Under the pieces are notes generated by a model. That model was not told the DNA's origin. It saw only the letters and a list, made by a program, of their open reading frames with translations, and did not search any database. 64,000 nucleotides of DNA from Frigidibacter albus. GTDB taxonomy: Bacteria; Pseudomonadota; Alphaproteobacteria; Rhodobacterales; Rhodobacteraceae. Below, piece by piece: positions 28,736-36,550 of this stretch. The stretch covers positions 1 to 64,000 of the forward strand of contig NZ_JAAAUC010000014.1 in assembly GCF_009908165.1 (NCBI RefSeq). Direction: 5' to 3'. Position 1 is the first letter of the stretch, and the number at the start of each line of letters is the position of its first letter. The translations under genes and the position numbers were made by a program.

Positions 28736-29578
28736 TCAGGCCAGCCAGCGCTTGCGGCGCCGGTAGCTGCGCACATCGCGGAAGCTGCGGCGGCCCTCGT
28801 CCGACAGGCCGAGATAGAATTCCTTCACATCGGGGTTCTCGCGCAGCGCATCGGCGGGGCCGTCCATCACCACCCGGCCCGATTCAAGGATATAGCCGTA
28901 ATGGGCATAGCGCAGCGCGACGTTGGTGTTCTGTTCGGCCAGCAGGAAGGTCAGGCCCTCCTGTTCGTTCACCGCCTTCACGATCTCGAAGATCTGCTCC
29001 ACCAGCTGCGGGGCAAGGCCCATCGACGGCTCGTCGAGCAGGATCGTCTCCGGCCGGCTCATCAGCGCGCGACCGATGGCGCACATCTGCTGCTCGCCGC
29101 CCGAGGTGTATCCGGCCTGGCTTTTCCGCCGCTCCTTCAGCCGCGGGAAATAGGCATAGACCATCTCCAGATCGCGGTTGATCGCCGCCTTGCCGTCGCG
29201 CCTTGTATAGGCCCCGGTCAGCAGGTTTTCCTCGACCGTCAGGTGTTCGAAGCAATGGCGCCCCTCCATCACCTGGATCACGCCCTTCTTCACCATGTCC
29301 GAGGGGCCAAGCTCCTGCACCCGCTCGCCGCGGTAATGGATCGTGCCCTTGGTCACCGCCCCGCGTTCGGAATGCAGCAGGTTGGAAATGGCCTTCAGCG
29401 TCGTGGTCTTGCCCGCACCGTTGCCGCCCAGCAGCGCGGTGATGCCGCCCTTCGGGACAGACAGGCTGACGCCCTTCAGCACGAGGATCACATGGTTGTA
29501 GATCACCTCGATATTGTTCACCTCAAGGAGGGTCTCGCGGGCCAGAGGGCCTTCGGAAGTGGATGCGGCGTCAAGCAT
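28736..29578 (-). CDS. livF: LivF-type ABC transporter ATP-binding protein
   Basis: One of the two ATPases of a branched-chain amino-acid/amide-type (HAAT) importer. 280 residues with Walker A GGNGAGKTTTLKA (about 51-63), signature TSGGEQQMCAIGRAL, and Walker B ILLDEPSMGLAPQ. The N-terminal extension (1-17) and the basic C-terminal tail RSFRDVRSYRRRKRWLA are longer than in E. coli LivF and typical of the version found beside acyl-CoA ligases. It follows the binding-protein gene (58-base gap with a strong hairpin) and precedes the PaaK-like gene. Confidence 0.92.
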   Translation of the reverse strand: MLDAASTSEGPLARETLLEVNNIEVIYNHVILVLKGVSLSVPKGGITALLGGNGAGKTTTLKAISNLLHSERGAVTKGTIHYRGERVQELGPSDMVKKGVIQVMEGRHCFEHLTVEENLLTGAYTRRDGKAAINRDLEMVYAYFPRLKERRKSQAGYTSGGEQQMCAIGRALMSRPETILLDEPSMGLAPQLVEQIFEIVKAVNEQEGLTFLLAEQNTNVALRYAHYGYILESGRVVMDGPADALRENPDVKEFYLGLSDEGRRSFRDVRSYRRRKRWLA

Positions 29579-29607
29579 GGGCTGGCCCCTTGGCTGAGGT
29601 GGGGGAA

Positions 29608-29629
29608 GCCCCGGCCCGAAGGCCGGGGC
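29608..29629. terminator. Strong hairpin between livK and livF
   Basis: GCCCCGGCC, loop CGAA, GGCCGGGGC: perfect 9-bp stem with a stable tetraloop 8 bases past the livK stop. No T-run follows in the direction of transcription, so it is more likely an mRNA 3'-end protector or attenuator that raises binding-protein levels. Confidence 0.7.
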
Positions 29630-29636
29630 AGCGTCG

Positions 29637-30923
29637 TCAGTTGCAGCGCTCGGTCAGGCCGGTTTCGGCGGCGTAGGCGGCCGAGTCCTCCAGCACCAGC
29701 GCGTTCAGCACCTCGTCATCGGGCGCGATGAAGTCGGTGATCAGGTTCCACTTGCCGGCCGCCGCGTCCCATTGCTGGATCATCGCCGCCCCCGGGCCGC
29801 CATGGTCTTCACAGCTGGCCGCAAACGGCTGGCCAAAGTTCGGCAGGCCCAGTTCGGCCATCCGCTCTTCGGTGATCTCCAGCGCCTCGAACCCGTCGCG
29901 CACCTGCGCCGCGTTCACCGCCGGGGTTCCGGCCAGCTCCTGCGCCTTGCGGATCGCTTCCGAGATGACCATCGCCGCATACATGCCGCGCGAATACAGC
30001 ACGCTGCCGACCTGATCGCCCGCGCCGGCCGCCTTGCCCGCGTCCTGCACATATTGCTTGAGGTCCGCATAGACCGGGTAATCCATCCCGGTACCGTGCA
30101 TCGCCAGGCTCTTGTAGCCATTGGCCGCGGCGCCCGCCGGGGTCACGTCATTCTCGGACCCGGACCACCACACGCCGATCATGTTCTCCATCGGGAAGCG
30201 GATGTTCGCGGCCTCTTGCACCGCCACTTGGTTCATCACGCCCCAGCCCCAGAACAGCACGTAATCGGGCTTCTCGCGGCGGATCTGCAGCCATTGCGAC
30301 TTCTGCTCCTGGCCGGGCGAGTCGACCGGGATCTCGGTCAGCGCGAAGCCATGCTTCTTGCTCAGCTCGGTCAGGGTGCGGATCGGCTCTTTGCCGTAAG
30401 CCGAGTTGTGATAGACCAGCGCGATGGTCTTGCCCTCAAGGCTGCCGCCGTTCTGGTCCAGCAGATGCTTCACCGCGACCGACGCGCCATCCCAGTAGTT
30501 CGCGGGATAGTTGAACACCCATTCGAACACCTTGCCATTCGCCGCCGAGGTGCGGCCATAGCCGGGAGTGTAGAGCGAAATCCCGTCCGCCGAGACCTTC
30601 GGGATCAGCTGATAGGTGATCCCCGTCGACAGCGGGTTGTAGACCAGCGCGCCGCTGCCCTTGGTGGCCTCGTAGCACTCCACCCCCTTCTCGGTGTTAT
30701 AGGCGGTCTCGCATTCCGGCACGGTGACCAGCTCGCCGCCGATGCCGCCATCGCGTTCATTCAGCAGCGTGAAATAGTCGGTGAAGCCGTCGGCATAGGG
30801 GATGCCGCCCGCGGCGAAGGGCCCGGTCCGGTAGCTGAGGTTCGGCACGACCAGATCGGCCGAGGCCGGCACGGTGCCCGCGATCATCGCGGCAGCGGCC
30901 AGTGTGGCGAGTGTCTTCTTCAT
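29637..30923 (-). CDS. Periplasmic substrate-binding protein of a HAAT-family importer
   Basis: 428 residues with a Sec signal peptide (MKKTLATLAAAAMIAGTVPASA, cleavage near 22) and a type I periplasmic binding fold of the Peripla_BP_6 type: LSYRTGPFAAGGIPYADGFTDYFTLLNERDGGIGG is the typical first lobe opening, and GKTIALVYHNSAYGKEPIRTL and KSQWLQIRREKPDYVLFWGWGVMNQVAV the linker/second lobe. A Cys pair (ECETAYNTEKGVECYEA) likely forms a disulfide. Larger than E. coli LivJ/LivK, like the class linked to aromatic or fatty acid uptake. GGGAGGAG lies before the ATG. It sits mid-operon, flanked by hairpins on both sides. Substrate unknown. Confidence 0.92.
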   Translation of the reverse strand: MKKTLATLAAAAMIAGTVPASADLVVPNLSYRTGPFAAGGIPYADGFTDYFTLLNERDGGIGGELVTVPECETAYNTEKGVECYEATKGSGALVYNPLSTGITYQLIPKVSADGISLYTPGYGRTSAANGKVFEWVFNYPANYWDGASVAVKHLLDQNGGSLEGKTIALVYHNSAYGKEPIRTLTELSKKHGFALTEIPVDSPGQEQKSQWLQIRREKPDYVLFWGWGVMNQVAVQEAANIRFPMENMIGVWWSGSENDVTPAGAAANGYKSLAMHGTGMDYPVYADLKQYVQDAGKAAGAGDQVGSVLYSRGMYAAMVISEAIRKAQELAGTPAVNAAQVRDGFEALEITEERMAELGLPNFGQPFAASCEDHGGPGAAMIQQWDAAAGKWNLITDFIAPDDEVLNALVLEDSAAYAAETGLTERCN

Positions 30924-30967
30924 TCAGGGTCTCCTCCCAGAGTCGAATGCAGGGTTACGGGTCAGGG

Positions 30968-30990
30968 CCGGGCGCTCACGAACCGCCCGG
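30968..30990. other. Hairpin between livM and livK
   Basis: CCGGGCG (30968-30974) and CGCCCGG (30984-30990) form a 7-bp stem with a 9-base loop, 10 bases after the livM stop and 45 before the livK ATG. Confidence 0.5.
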
Positions 30991-30999
30991 GTCGGTATC

Positions 31000-32076
31000 T
31001 CAGTGCGGGAAGGGCCACAGCCGCAGCTTCTCCTTCGCCACGCGCCACAGCTGCGCGAGCCCGTGCGGCTCGAGGATCAGGAACACCACGATCAGCCCGC
31101 CGACGATCATCAGCTCGATATGCGCCGCCAGATCGGTGGGCCATCCCATCCCCTCGACCAGCACGTTCTTCAGGAACACCGGCAGCAGCACCAGGAACGC
31201 CGCCCCGGCAAAGCTGCCAAAGATGCTGCCCAGCCCGCCGATGATCACCATGAACAGCACCAGGAAGCTCTTGTTGATCCCGAAGACCTCGCCGACCTCT
31301 GCCGCGCCCAGATAGACCGCGAAGAACAGCGCGCCCGCCACCCCGATGAAGAAGGACGACACCGCAAAGGCCGACAGCTTGGCGGTCAGCGGGTTCACCC
31401 CGATGATCTCGGCCGCGATGTCCATGTCGCGGATCGCCATCCACTTGCGCCCCACGGCGCCGCGCGTCAGGTTCCGCGCCACCCAGGCCAGAGCGAACAG
31501 GATCACCAGGCAGAACAGGTATTTCGCGGCGGCCGAGGTGTTCGGCCCGGTCACGAAATGCCCCAGAAAGGTGCGCTCGGGCGAGTTGATCTGGCCCGAG
31601 GCGGAGTAGTTGTAGAACCACGGCACCTTGTTGAACAGCCAGACCAGGAAGAACTGCGCCGCCAGCGTCGCCACCGCCAGGTAGAACCCCTTGATCCGCA
31701 GGCTGGGCAGGCCGAACAGCACCCCCACGCAGGCGGTGATCCCGCCGGCCAGCAGCACATGGATCAGGATCGAAACCTCGGGGAAACTGGTCATCAGCTT
31801 GTAGCAGGAATAGGCCCCCACCGCCATGAACCCGCCGGTGCCCAGGCTGACCTGCCCGCAATACCCGGTCAGGATATTCAGCCCGATCGCCGCGATGGCA
31901 TAGATCAGGAAGGGCACGAACACCGCGTTCGCCCAATAGTCGTTGATGAAGAACGGGATCACCCCGAAGGCAATCGCCAGCACCGCGTAATAGCGCACGC
32001 GGTCGAACTGGATCGGGAAGGTCTGCGCGTCTTCCGGATAGGTGGTCTTGAAGTCGCCTGCTTCGCGGTAGAACAT
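31000..32076 (-). CDS. livM: LivM-type ABC transporter permease
   Basis: 358-residue inner-membrane permease of the HAAT importer. About 9-10 hydrophobic helices are visible, starting VRYYAVLAIAFGVIPFFINDYW, and the family core ILTGYCGQVSLGTGGFMAVGAY and MAIRDMDIAAEIIGVNPLTAKLSAFAVSSFFIGVAGALF (EAA-like coupling loop). The additional approximately 25 polar residues at the N-terminus (MFYREAGDFKTTYPEDAQTF) are typical of the CoA-ligase-associated subgroup. The ATG at 32076 is preceded by GGGGGATG; the frame extends upstream but that extension is Arg/Trp-rich and overlaps the small membrane-protein gene. Pairs with livH. Confidence 0.93.
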   Translation of the reverse strand: MFYREAGDFKTTYPEDAQTFPIQFDRVRYYAVLAIAFGVIPFFINDYWANAVFVPFLIYAIAAIGLNILTGYCGQVSLGTGGFMAVGAYSCYKLMTSFPEVSILIHVLLAGGITACVGVLFGLPSLRIKGFYLAVATLAAQFFLVWLFNKVPWFYNYSASGQINSPERTFLGHFVTGPNTSAAAKYLFCLVILFALAWVARNLTRGAVGRKWMAIRDMDIAAEIIGVNPLTAKLSAFAVSSFFIGVAGALFFAVYLGAAEVGEVFGINKSFLVLFMVIIGGLGSIFGSFAGAAFLVLLPVFLKNVLVEGMGWPTDLAAHIELMIVGGLIVVFLILEPHGLAQLWRVAKEKLRLWPFPH

Positions 32077-32116
32077 CAGCGCATCCCCCCATTGCGGGGC
32101 GCGTCGGTGGCCCCCG

Positions 32117-32296
32117 TCAGCAGCCCCGGCGGATACGCACCCAGGCCCAAAGCCCCAGCCCGGCGCCCAGCGCCGACAGCGCCATGTGCAGCACCAGCAG
32201 CGCCTGCGGTTCGGCCTGCGGCGCCGCCAGCGCCATCCAGCCAAAGGCCAGCGCGGCGGCCCAGCCGACAGTGAACATGATCGAACAGATCTTCAT
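32117..32296 (-). CDS. 59-aa two-helix membrane microprotein within the liv operon
   Basis: An ORF of 59 codons not resembling any family I know, read on the same strand between livH (118 bases upstream) and livM (40 bases downstream). It starts MKICSIMFTVGWAAALAFGW and ends WVRIRRGC. Two hydrophobic segments (about 4-25 and 32-51) are separated by a short polar turn, PQAEPQ; the positive C-terminus suggests it faces the cytosol. GGAGAG lies 9 bases before the ATG. Without it the interval between livH and livM would be an unexplained gap of 338 bases in an otherwise tight operon. A longer overlapping frame (to 32411) is low-complexity and rejected. Possibly a small transporter subunit; that is inference. 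Confidence 0.65.
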   Translation of the reverse strand: MKICSIMFTVGWAAALAFGWMALAAPQAEPQALLVLHMALSALGAGLGLWAWVRIRRGC

Positions 32297-32414
32297 GGTC
32301 CGGAACTCTCCCCACTCCCCGGCCGGCCGTCATCGGCACGGCCCCTGCCCGGAATGCAGCGCGGGTGTTCCCCGTGGTTGCGACACTCGGACGCATCGGA
32401 TCAAATCCCATATC

Positions 32415-33404
32415 TTACACCCGCTCAATGATTTTTTCGCCGAACAGGCCCTGCGGCCGGAACACCAGGAACAGCAGCGCCAGCACATAGGCGAACCAGT
32501 TCTCGGTCGCCCCGCCGATCATCGGCCCGATGGTGAACTCGAACAGCTTCTCGCCCACGCCGATGATCAGCCCGCCGACGATGGCGCCCGGGATCGAGGT
32601 GAACCCGCCCAGCATCAGCACCGGCAGCGCCTTCAGCGCGATCAGGCTCAGGCTGAACTGCACACCCGACTTGGTGCCCCACATGATCCCGGCGACCAGC
32701 GCCACGAACCCGGCGATTGACCAGACCAGCACCCAGATGAAGCGCAGGCTGATCCCCACCGACAGCGCGGCCTGATGGTCGTCGGCCACCGCCCGCAGCG
32801 CCCGGCCCTGCTTGGAATACTGGCTGAAGATGGTCAGCGTGGCGACAAGGATCACCGCCACGATGGTCGCCACGATGTCGAGGTTGTCGATGAAGAAGCC
32901 ATAGCCCAGCAGCGCCGCCGTCGCGCTTTCCACGGTTTCGGAAATGCCCTGCGGCAAGCCCACGTCCAGCGTCTTGATGTCGGCGCCCCACATCACGTCG
33001 CCCAGCCCTTCCAGGAAATAGGCAAGGCCGATGGTCGCCATGAACAGGATGATCGGCGGCTGGTTCACCAGATGCTTCAGCACCAGCCGCTCGATCAGCC
33101 AGGCGAGAAGCACCATGACCCCCGCCGTCAGCGCGATGGCGACGATGCCGGGCAGCGTCCAGCCGAAGGTATGCAGGTTGGTGCCGAAGGTGGCGTTGAT
33201 CAGATGCGCGAACGGGATCTGCCCGTTCTGGAACCCGACCAGCGTCAGCGCAGCAAAGAGGGCGAGCACGCCCTGCGCATAGTTGAAGATGCCGCTGGCC
33301 TTGAAGATCAGCACGAAGCCAAGGGCGACCAGCGCATACATCACCCCGGCCATCAGGCCGTTCAGGGTGACTTCCAGCGCGAACAGGATCTGGTCAGGCA
33401 GCAT
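32415..33404 (-). CDS. livH: LivH-type ABC transporter permease
   Basis: 329-residue inner-membrane permease partner of LivM, with about eight hydrophobic helices. The opening LNGLMAGVMYALVALGFVLIFKASGIFNYAQGVLALF is the LivH signature, and the EAA-like coupling loop appears as GRALRAVADDHQAALSVGIS. Near the end GAIVGGLIIGVGEKLFE and the basic FRPQGLFGEKIIERV tail fit the family. CGAGGTG precedes the ATG. Just upstream lies a duplicated 24-bp AT-rich element, so this gene may have its own regulated promoter or translation control. Confidence 0.94.
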   Translation of the reverse strand: MLPDQILFALEVTLNGLMAGVMYALVALGFVLIFKASGIFNYAQGVLALFAALTLVGFQNGQIPFAHLINATFGTNLHTFGWTLPGIVAIALTAGVMVLLAWLIERLVLKHLVNQPPIILFMATIGLAYFLEGLGDVMWGADIKTLDVGLPQGISETVESATAALLGYGFFIDNLDIVATIVAVILVATLTIFSQYSKQGRALRAVADDHQAALSVGISLRFIWVLVWSIAGFVALVAGIMWGTKSGVQFSLSLIALKALPVLMLGGFTSIPGAIVGGLIIGVGEKLFEFTIGPMIGGATENWFAYVLALLFLVFRPQGLFGEKIIERV

Positions 33405-33427
33405 GGCGCACCTCGATGTCCGACTGT

Positions 33428-33475
33428 TTTTGTTTACATACGGGTGCCATATTTTGTTTACATACGGGTGCCATA
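33428..33475. repeat. Exact tandem duplication of a 24-bp element before livH
   Basis: Two identical adjacent 24-base units (33428-33451 and 33452-33475). The core is GTTTACATACGGGTGCCATA, 20 of the 24 bases; each unit also has TTTT in front. A degenerate third unit with CCGTATGG follows to about 33490. The element is much richer in A and T than the surrounding coding DNA. It lies in the 101-base gap between livG and livH, 24-72 bases before the livH start. Confidence 0.95.
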
Positions 33476-33505
33476 TGGTTTCCGTATGGGTTCTGTATTG
33501 GCGCC

Positions 33506-34336
33506 TCAGTCATGGGCCACCCCCAGATAGGCGGCGATCACCTCGGGATTGGCGCGCACCTCATCGGGCGTGCCGTCGCCGATCTTCTTGCCGTAATCCA
33601 TCACCACCACCCGGTCGGACAGGTCCATGACCACGCCCATGTCATGCTCGATCAGGCAGATCGTGGTGCCGAATTCGTCGTTCACATCCAGGATGAAGCG
33701 GCACATGTCCTCTTTTTCCTCGACGTTCATCCCCGCCATCGGCTCGTCCAGCAGCAGGATCTTCGGCTCTGCCGCCAGCGCCCGCGCCAGTTCCACGCGC
33801 TTCTTCAAACCGTAGGGTAGCCGCCCCACAGGGGTCTTGCGGATCGCCTGTATCTCAAGGAAATCAATGATCTTTTCCACCTTCTCACGGTGGGCGCTCT
33901 CTTCGCGCTGCGCCGAACCCCACCACATCGCCTGCGCCAGAATGCCGGTCTTCATCAGCGTCAGCCGCCCGGTCATGATGTTGTCCAGCACCGTCATCCC
34001 GTCGAACAGCGCGATGTTCTGGAAGGTGCGGGCAATGCCCAGCTGCGCCACCTGATAGGGTTTCATCGGCCCGCGGCGAAAGCCCTTGAACCAGACCTCG
34101 CCCTCGGTCGGCACATAGAACCCCGAGATAACGTTGAGCATCGAGGACTTGCCCGCCCCGTTCGGCCCGATGATCGCCCGGATCTCGCCGTCGCGGATAT
34201 CGAAGCTGATATCCTTGATCGCCGTCACCCCGCCAAACCGCAGCGTGATGTTCTTCATCTCCATCAGCACGCCGCCGATCTTCCGGCCATCGGCTGTGGT
34301 GTAACCCTCGGTTTTCATGGCAGTTTCCGCGTTCAT
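33506..34336 (-). CDS. livG: LivG-type ABC transporter ATP-binding protein
   Basis: 276-residue ATPase of the same importer. Walker A GPNGAGKSSMLNVISG (about 57-72), the LivG-type insertion with IARTFQNIALFDGMTVLDNIMTGR, signature LPYGLKKRVELARAL (the LSGGQ position is YGLKK, usual for LivG of this group), Walker B ILLDEPMAGMN and the switch His in CLIEHDMGVV. The ATG overlaps the stop of the acyl-CoA synthetase gene by 4 bases (ATGA), so the ligase and the transporter are translationally coupled. An alternative start is Met7. Confidence 0.93.
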   Translation of the reverse strand: MNAETAMKTEGYTTADGRKIGGVLMEMKNITLRFGGVTAIKDISFDIRDGEIRAIIGPNGAGKSSMLNVISGFYVPTEGEVWFKGFRRGPMKPYQVAQLGIARTFQNIALFDGMTVLDNIMTGRLTLMKTGILAQAMWWGSAQREESAHREKVEKIIDFLEIQAIRKTPVGRLPYGLKKRVELARALAAEPKILLLDEPMAGMNVEEKEDMCRFILDVNDEFGTTICLIEHDMGVVMDLSDRVVVMDYGKKIGDGTPDEVRANPEVIAAYLGVAHD

Positions 34337-36303
34337 TCCGCCGCCATCCTTGTCTGGGTGCCCTGCACGGCGGCATCGCGGATCGTCAGCGTCGCCTTGA
34401 TCGCGCCCTTGCGGCCATCCTCGTAGGTCACCTCGGTTTCGGTGTAGATGCTGTCCCGCCCGTCATAGAGCGCGTCGATCAGCTCGGCGAACTTGCTCTC
34501 GATGATGTTCCGCCGCACCTTCCGCGTCCGCGTCAGCTCGCCATCATCGGCGTCGAGTTCCTTGTGCAGGATCAGGAACCTGTGGACCTGGCACCCCGCC
34601 AGCATCGGATCGGCGGCGACGGACCGGTTCACCTCCTCCACATGCCCTTGGATCATGTCATAGACGCGCGGGTGCCCGGCCAGCTCCTGATAGCTGGCAT
34701 AGGCGATGTTGTTGCGCTCCGCCCAGTTGCCCACCGCCTGCAGGTCGATGTTGACGAAGGCGGTGCACATGGTGCGGGCGTTGCCGAAGACCACCGCCTC
34801 CAGGATGTTGGGATAGAATTTCAGCTTGTTTTCAACGTACTTGGGCGCGAACAGGTGGCCATCGGCCATCTTGCCCACATCCTTGGCGCGGTCGATGATC
34901 CGCAGATGCCCGGTGCCGTCCTCGAAGAACCCGGCATCCCCGGTCGCCACCCAGCCCTCGGCATCCTTGGTGCTGGCGGTGCTTTCGGGGTTCTTGAAAT
35001 ACTCGACGAATGTGCCGGGCGAGCGGTAGAACACCTCGCCATTCTCGGCGATCTTCACCTCGACCCCCGGGCTCGGCACGCCCACGGTATCGGACCGCAC
35101 CTGCCCATCGGGCTGCTGGGTGATGAACACCGAAGCCTCGGTCTGCCCGTAAAGCTGCTTCAGGTTGATGCCGAGGCTGCGGTAGAAATCGAAGATCTCG
35201 GGCCCGATCGCCTCACCCGCCGTATAGCCCACACGGATCCGGCTGAACCCCAGCGTGTTCTTCAGCGGGCCATAAACCAGAATGTTCCCAAGCCCATAGC
35301 GCAGCCGGTCCATCATGCTGACGGGCTTGCCATCCAGGATCGCCGGCCCCACCTGCCGCGCCAGCGCCATGAAGTGATCGAACATCTTCTTCTTCAGCCG
35401 CCCGGCATCTTCCATGCGGATCATTACATTGGTCAGCTGGCCTTCGAACACCCGCGGCGGCGCAAAGAAATAGGTCGGCCCGATCTCGCGCAGGTCGGTC
35501 ATCATCGTCGCCGGGCTTTCCGGGCAGTTGACGGTGAAGCCGGTCCAGTAGGCCTGCCCGACCGAGAAGATGAAGTCGCCGACCCAGGCCATCGGCAGAT
35601 AGGCCAGCACCTCATCCCCGTGGCGCAGATGGTCGAAGCCCGAGGTGTTCTTGGCCGTCTCGATGATATTGCGGTTCGACAGCACCACGCCCTTGGGCTT
35701 GCCGGTGGTGCCCGAGGTGTACAGCATCACGCAGGTGCTGTCGTAATCCAGCTCGGCGATGCGCTTGGTCAGCTCGCCCTCATAGCGGAAATGCCCGGCC
35801 CGCGCCTCGGCCTGCACATCGGCCAGCGCGTTCATGCGGGAATGGTCATACTTCCGCATCCCGCGGCGGTCATTATACATCACATGCTGGATATGCTGCA
35901 CACGGTCCTCGATCTCGAGCACCTTGTCCACCTGCTCCTGATCGCCGCAGACGATGAAGCGCGCGCCGCAATGGTCCAGCACATAGGCCATCTCATCGGC
36001 CACCGCGTCCTGATACAGCGGCACCGGAACGGCCCCGCACATCTGCGCCGCGACCATGGCCCAGTAATGCGCCGGCCGGTTGCGGCCGATGATGGCGATA
36101 TGGTCGCCGCGTTCGACCCCCAGCGACAGGAAGCCAAGCGCCAGCGCGCGGATCTGGTCATCCGTCTGCGCCCAGGTCCAGCTTTGCCAGATCCCGAATT
36201 CCTTTTCCCGGTAGGCCGGCAGCGCGCCGATCCGCGCCACGTTGCGCGCCAGCAACGCGGGAATGGAGTGCAGGGCGTCCGAAGGCGCCGTCATTTCCAC
36301 CAT
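34333..36303 (-). CDS. AMP-dependent acyl-CoA synthetase (FadD/long-chain type)
   Basis: 656-residue adenylate-forming ligase predicted to activate a carboxylic acid to its CoA ester. Motif P-loop STCVMLYTSGTTGKPKGVVLSN (about 190-210), the ANL motif LKQLYGQTEASVFITQ, WVATGDAGFFEDGTGHLRIIDRAKD (hinge Asp) and a C-terminal lid. Length and the LRHGDEVLAYLPMAWVGDFIF block resemble long-chain acyl-CoA synthetases found as the first gene of HAAT operons in Alphaproteobacteria. The start at 36303 has GGGAGG 5 bases ahead; the frame is open for 48 codons more, but that part is unlike the family. Overlaps livG by 4 bases. Diverges from the histidine-kinase gene, with a 247-base gap that must hold both promoters. 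Confidence 0.92.
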   Translation of the reverse strand: MVEMTAPSDALHSIPALLARNVARIGALPAYREKEFGIWQSWTWAQTDDQIRALALGFLSLGVERGDHIAIIGRNRPAHYWAMVAAQMCGAVPVPLYQDAVADEMAYVLDHCGARFIVCGDQEQVDKVLEIEDRVQHIQHVMYNDRRGMRKYDHSRMNALADVQAEARAGHFRYEGELTKRIAELDYDSTCVMLYTSGTTGKPKGVVLSNRNIIETAKNTSGFDHLRHGDEVLAYLPMAWVGDFIFSVGQAYWTGFTVNCPESPATMMTDLREIGPTYFFAPPRVFEGQLTNVMIRMEDAGRLKKKMFDHFMALARQVGPAILDGKPVSMMDRLRYGLGNILVYGPLKNTLGFSRIRVGYTAGEAIGPEIFDFYRSLGINLKQLYGQTEASVFITQQPDGQVRSDTVGVPSPGVEVKIAENGEVFYRSPGTFVEYFKNPESTASTKDAEGWVATGDAGFFEDGTGHLRIIDRAKDVGKMADGHLFAPKYVENKLKFYPNILEAVVFGNARTMCTAFVNIDLQAVGNWAERNNIAYASYQELAGHPRVYDMIQGHVEEVNRSVAADPMLAGCQVHRFLILHKELDADDGELTRTRKVRRNIIESKFAELIDALYDGRDSIYTETEVTYEDGRKGAIKATLTIRDAAVQGTQTRMAAE

Positions 36304-36550
36304 GTATCCTCCCTCGCATGTGCCCGTCTGCGGGGCCGCACGCTCTTTCCCCTTGGCCCCGACAGGGCCACACGGCGGGCAACTCCTCAATTCCCCGCTG
36401 CGCCTTCCATGAAGCTCGCCCTCAATGATTACCCGACTTTGTCGCAATCCTTACGAATTCTTGCAGCCCGCCCTCCGGACGCGCTTCGCTCTAGGCGCGC
36501 CCCTCCGCGGGTGCTAGCCATCGCACAGGCTTCGGGGAGGAAGCCGGGCC

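Noticed and set aside
32076-32411. A 111-codon minus-strand frame between livH and livM
   Set aside because: Gly/Ala/Arg low complexity with no good ribosome site; the overlapping 59-codon frame has helices and a proper site.
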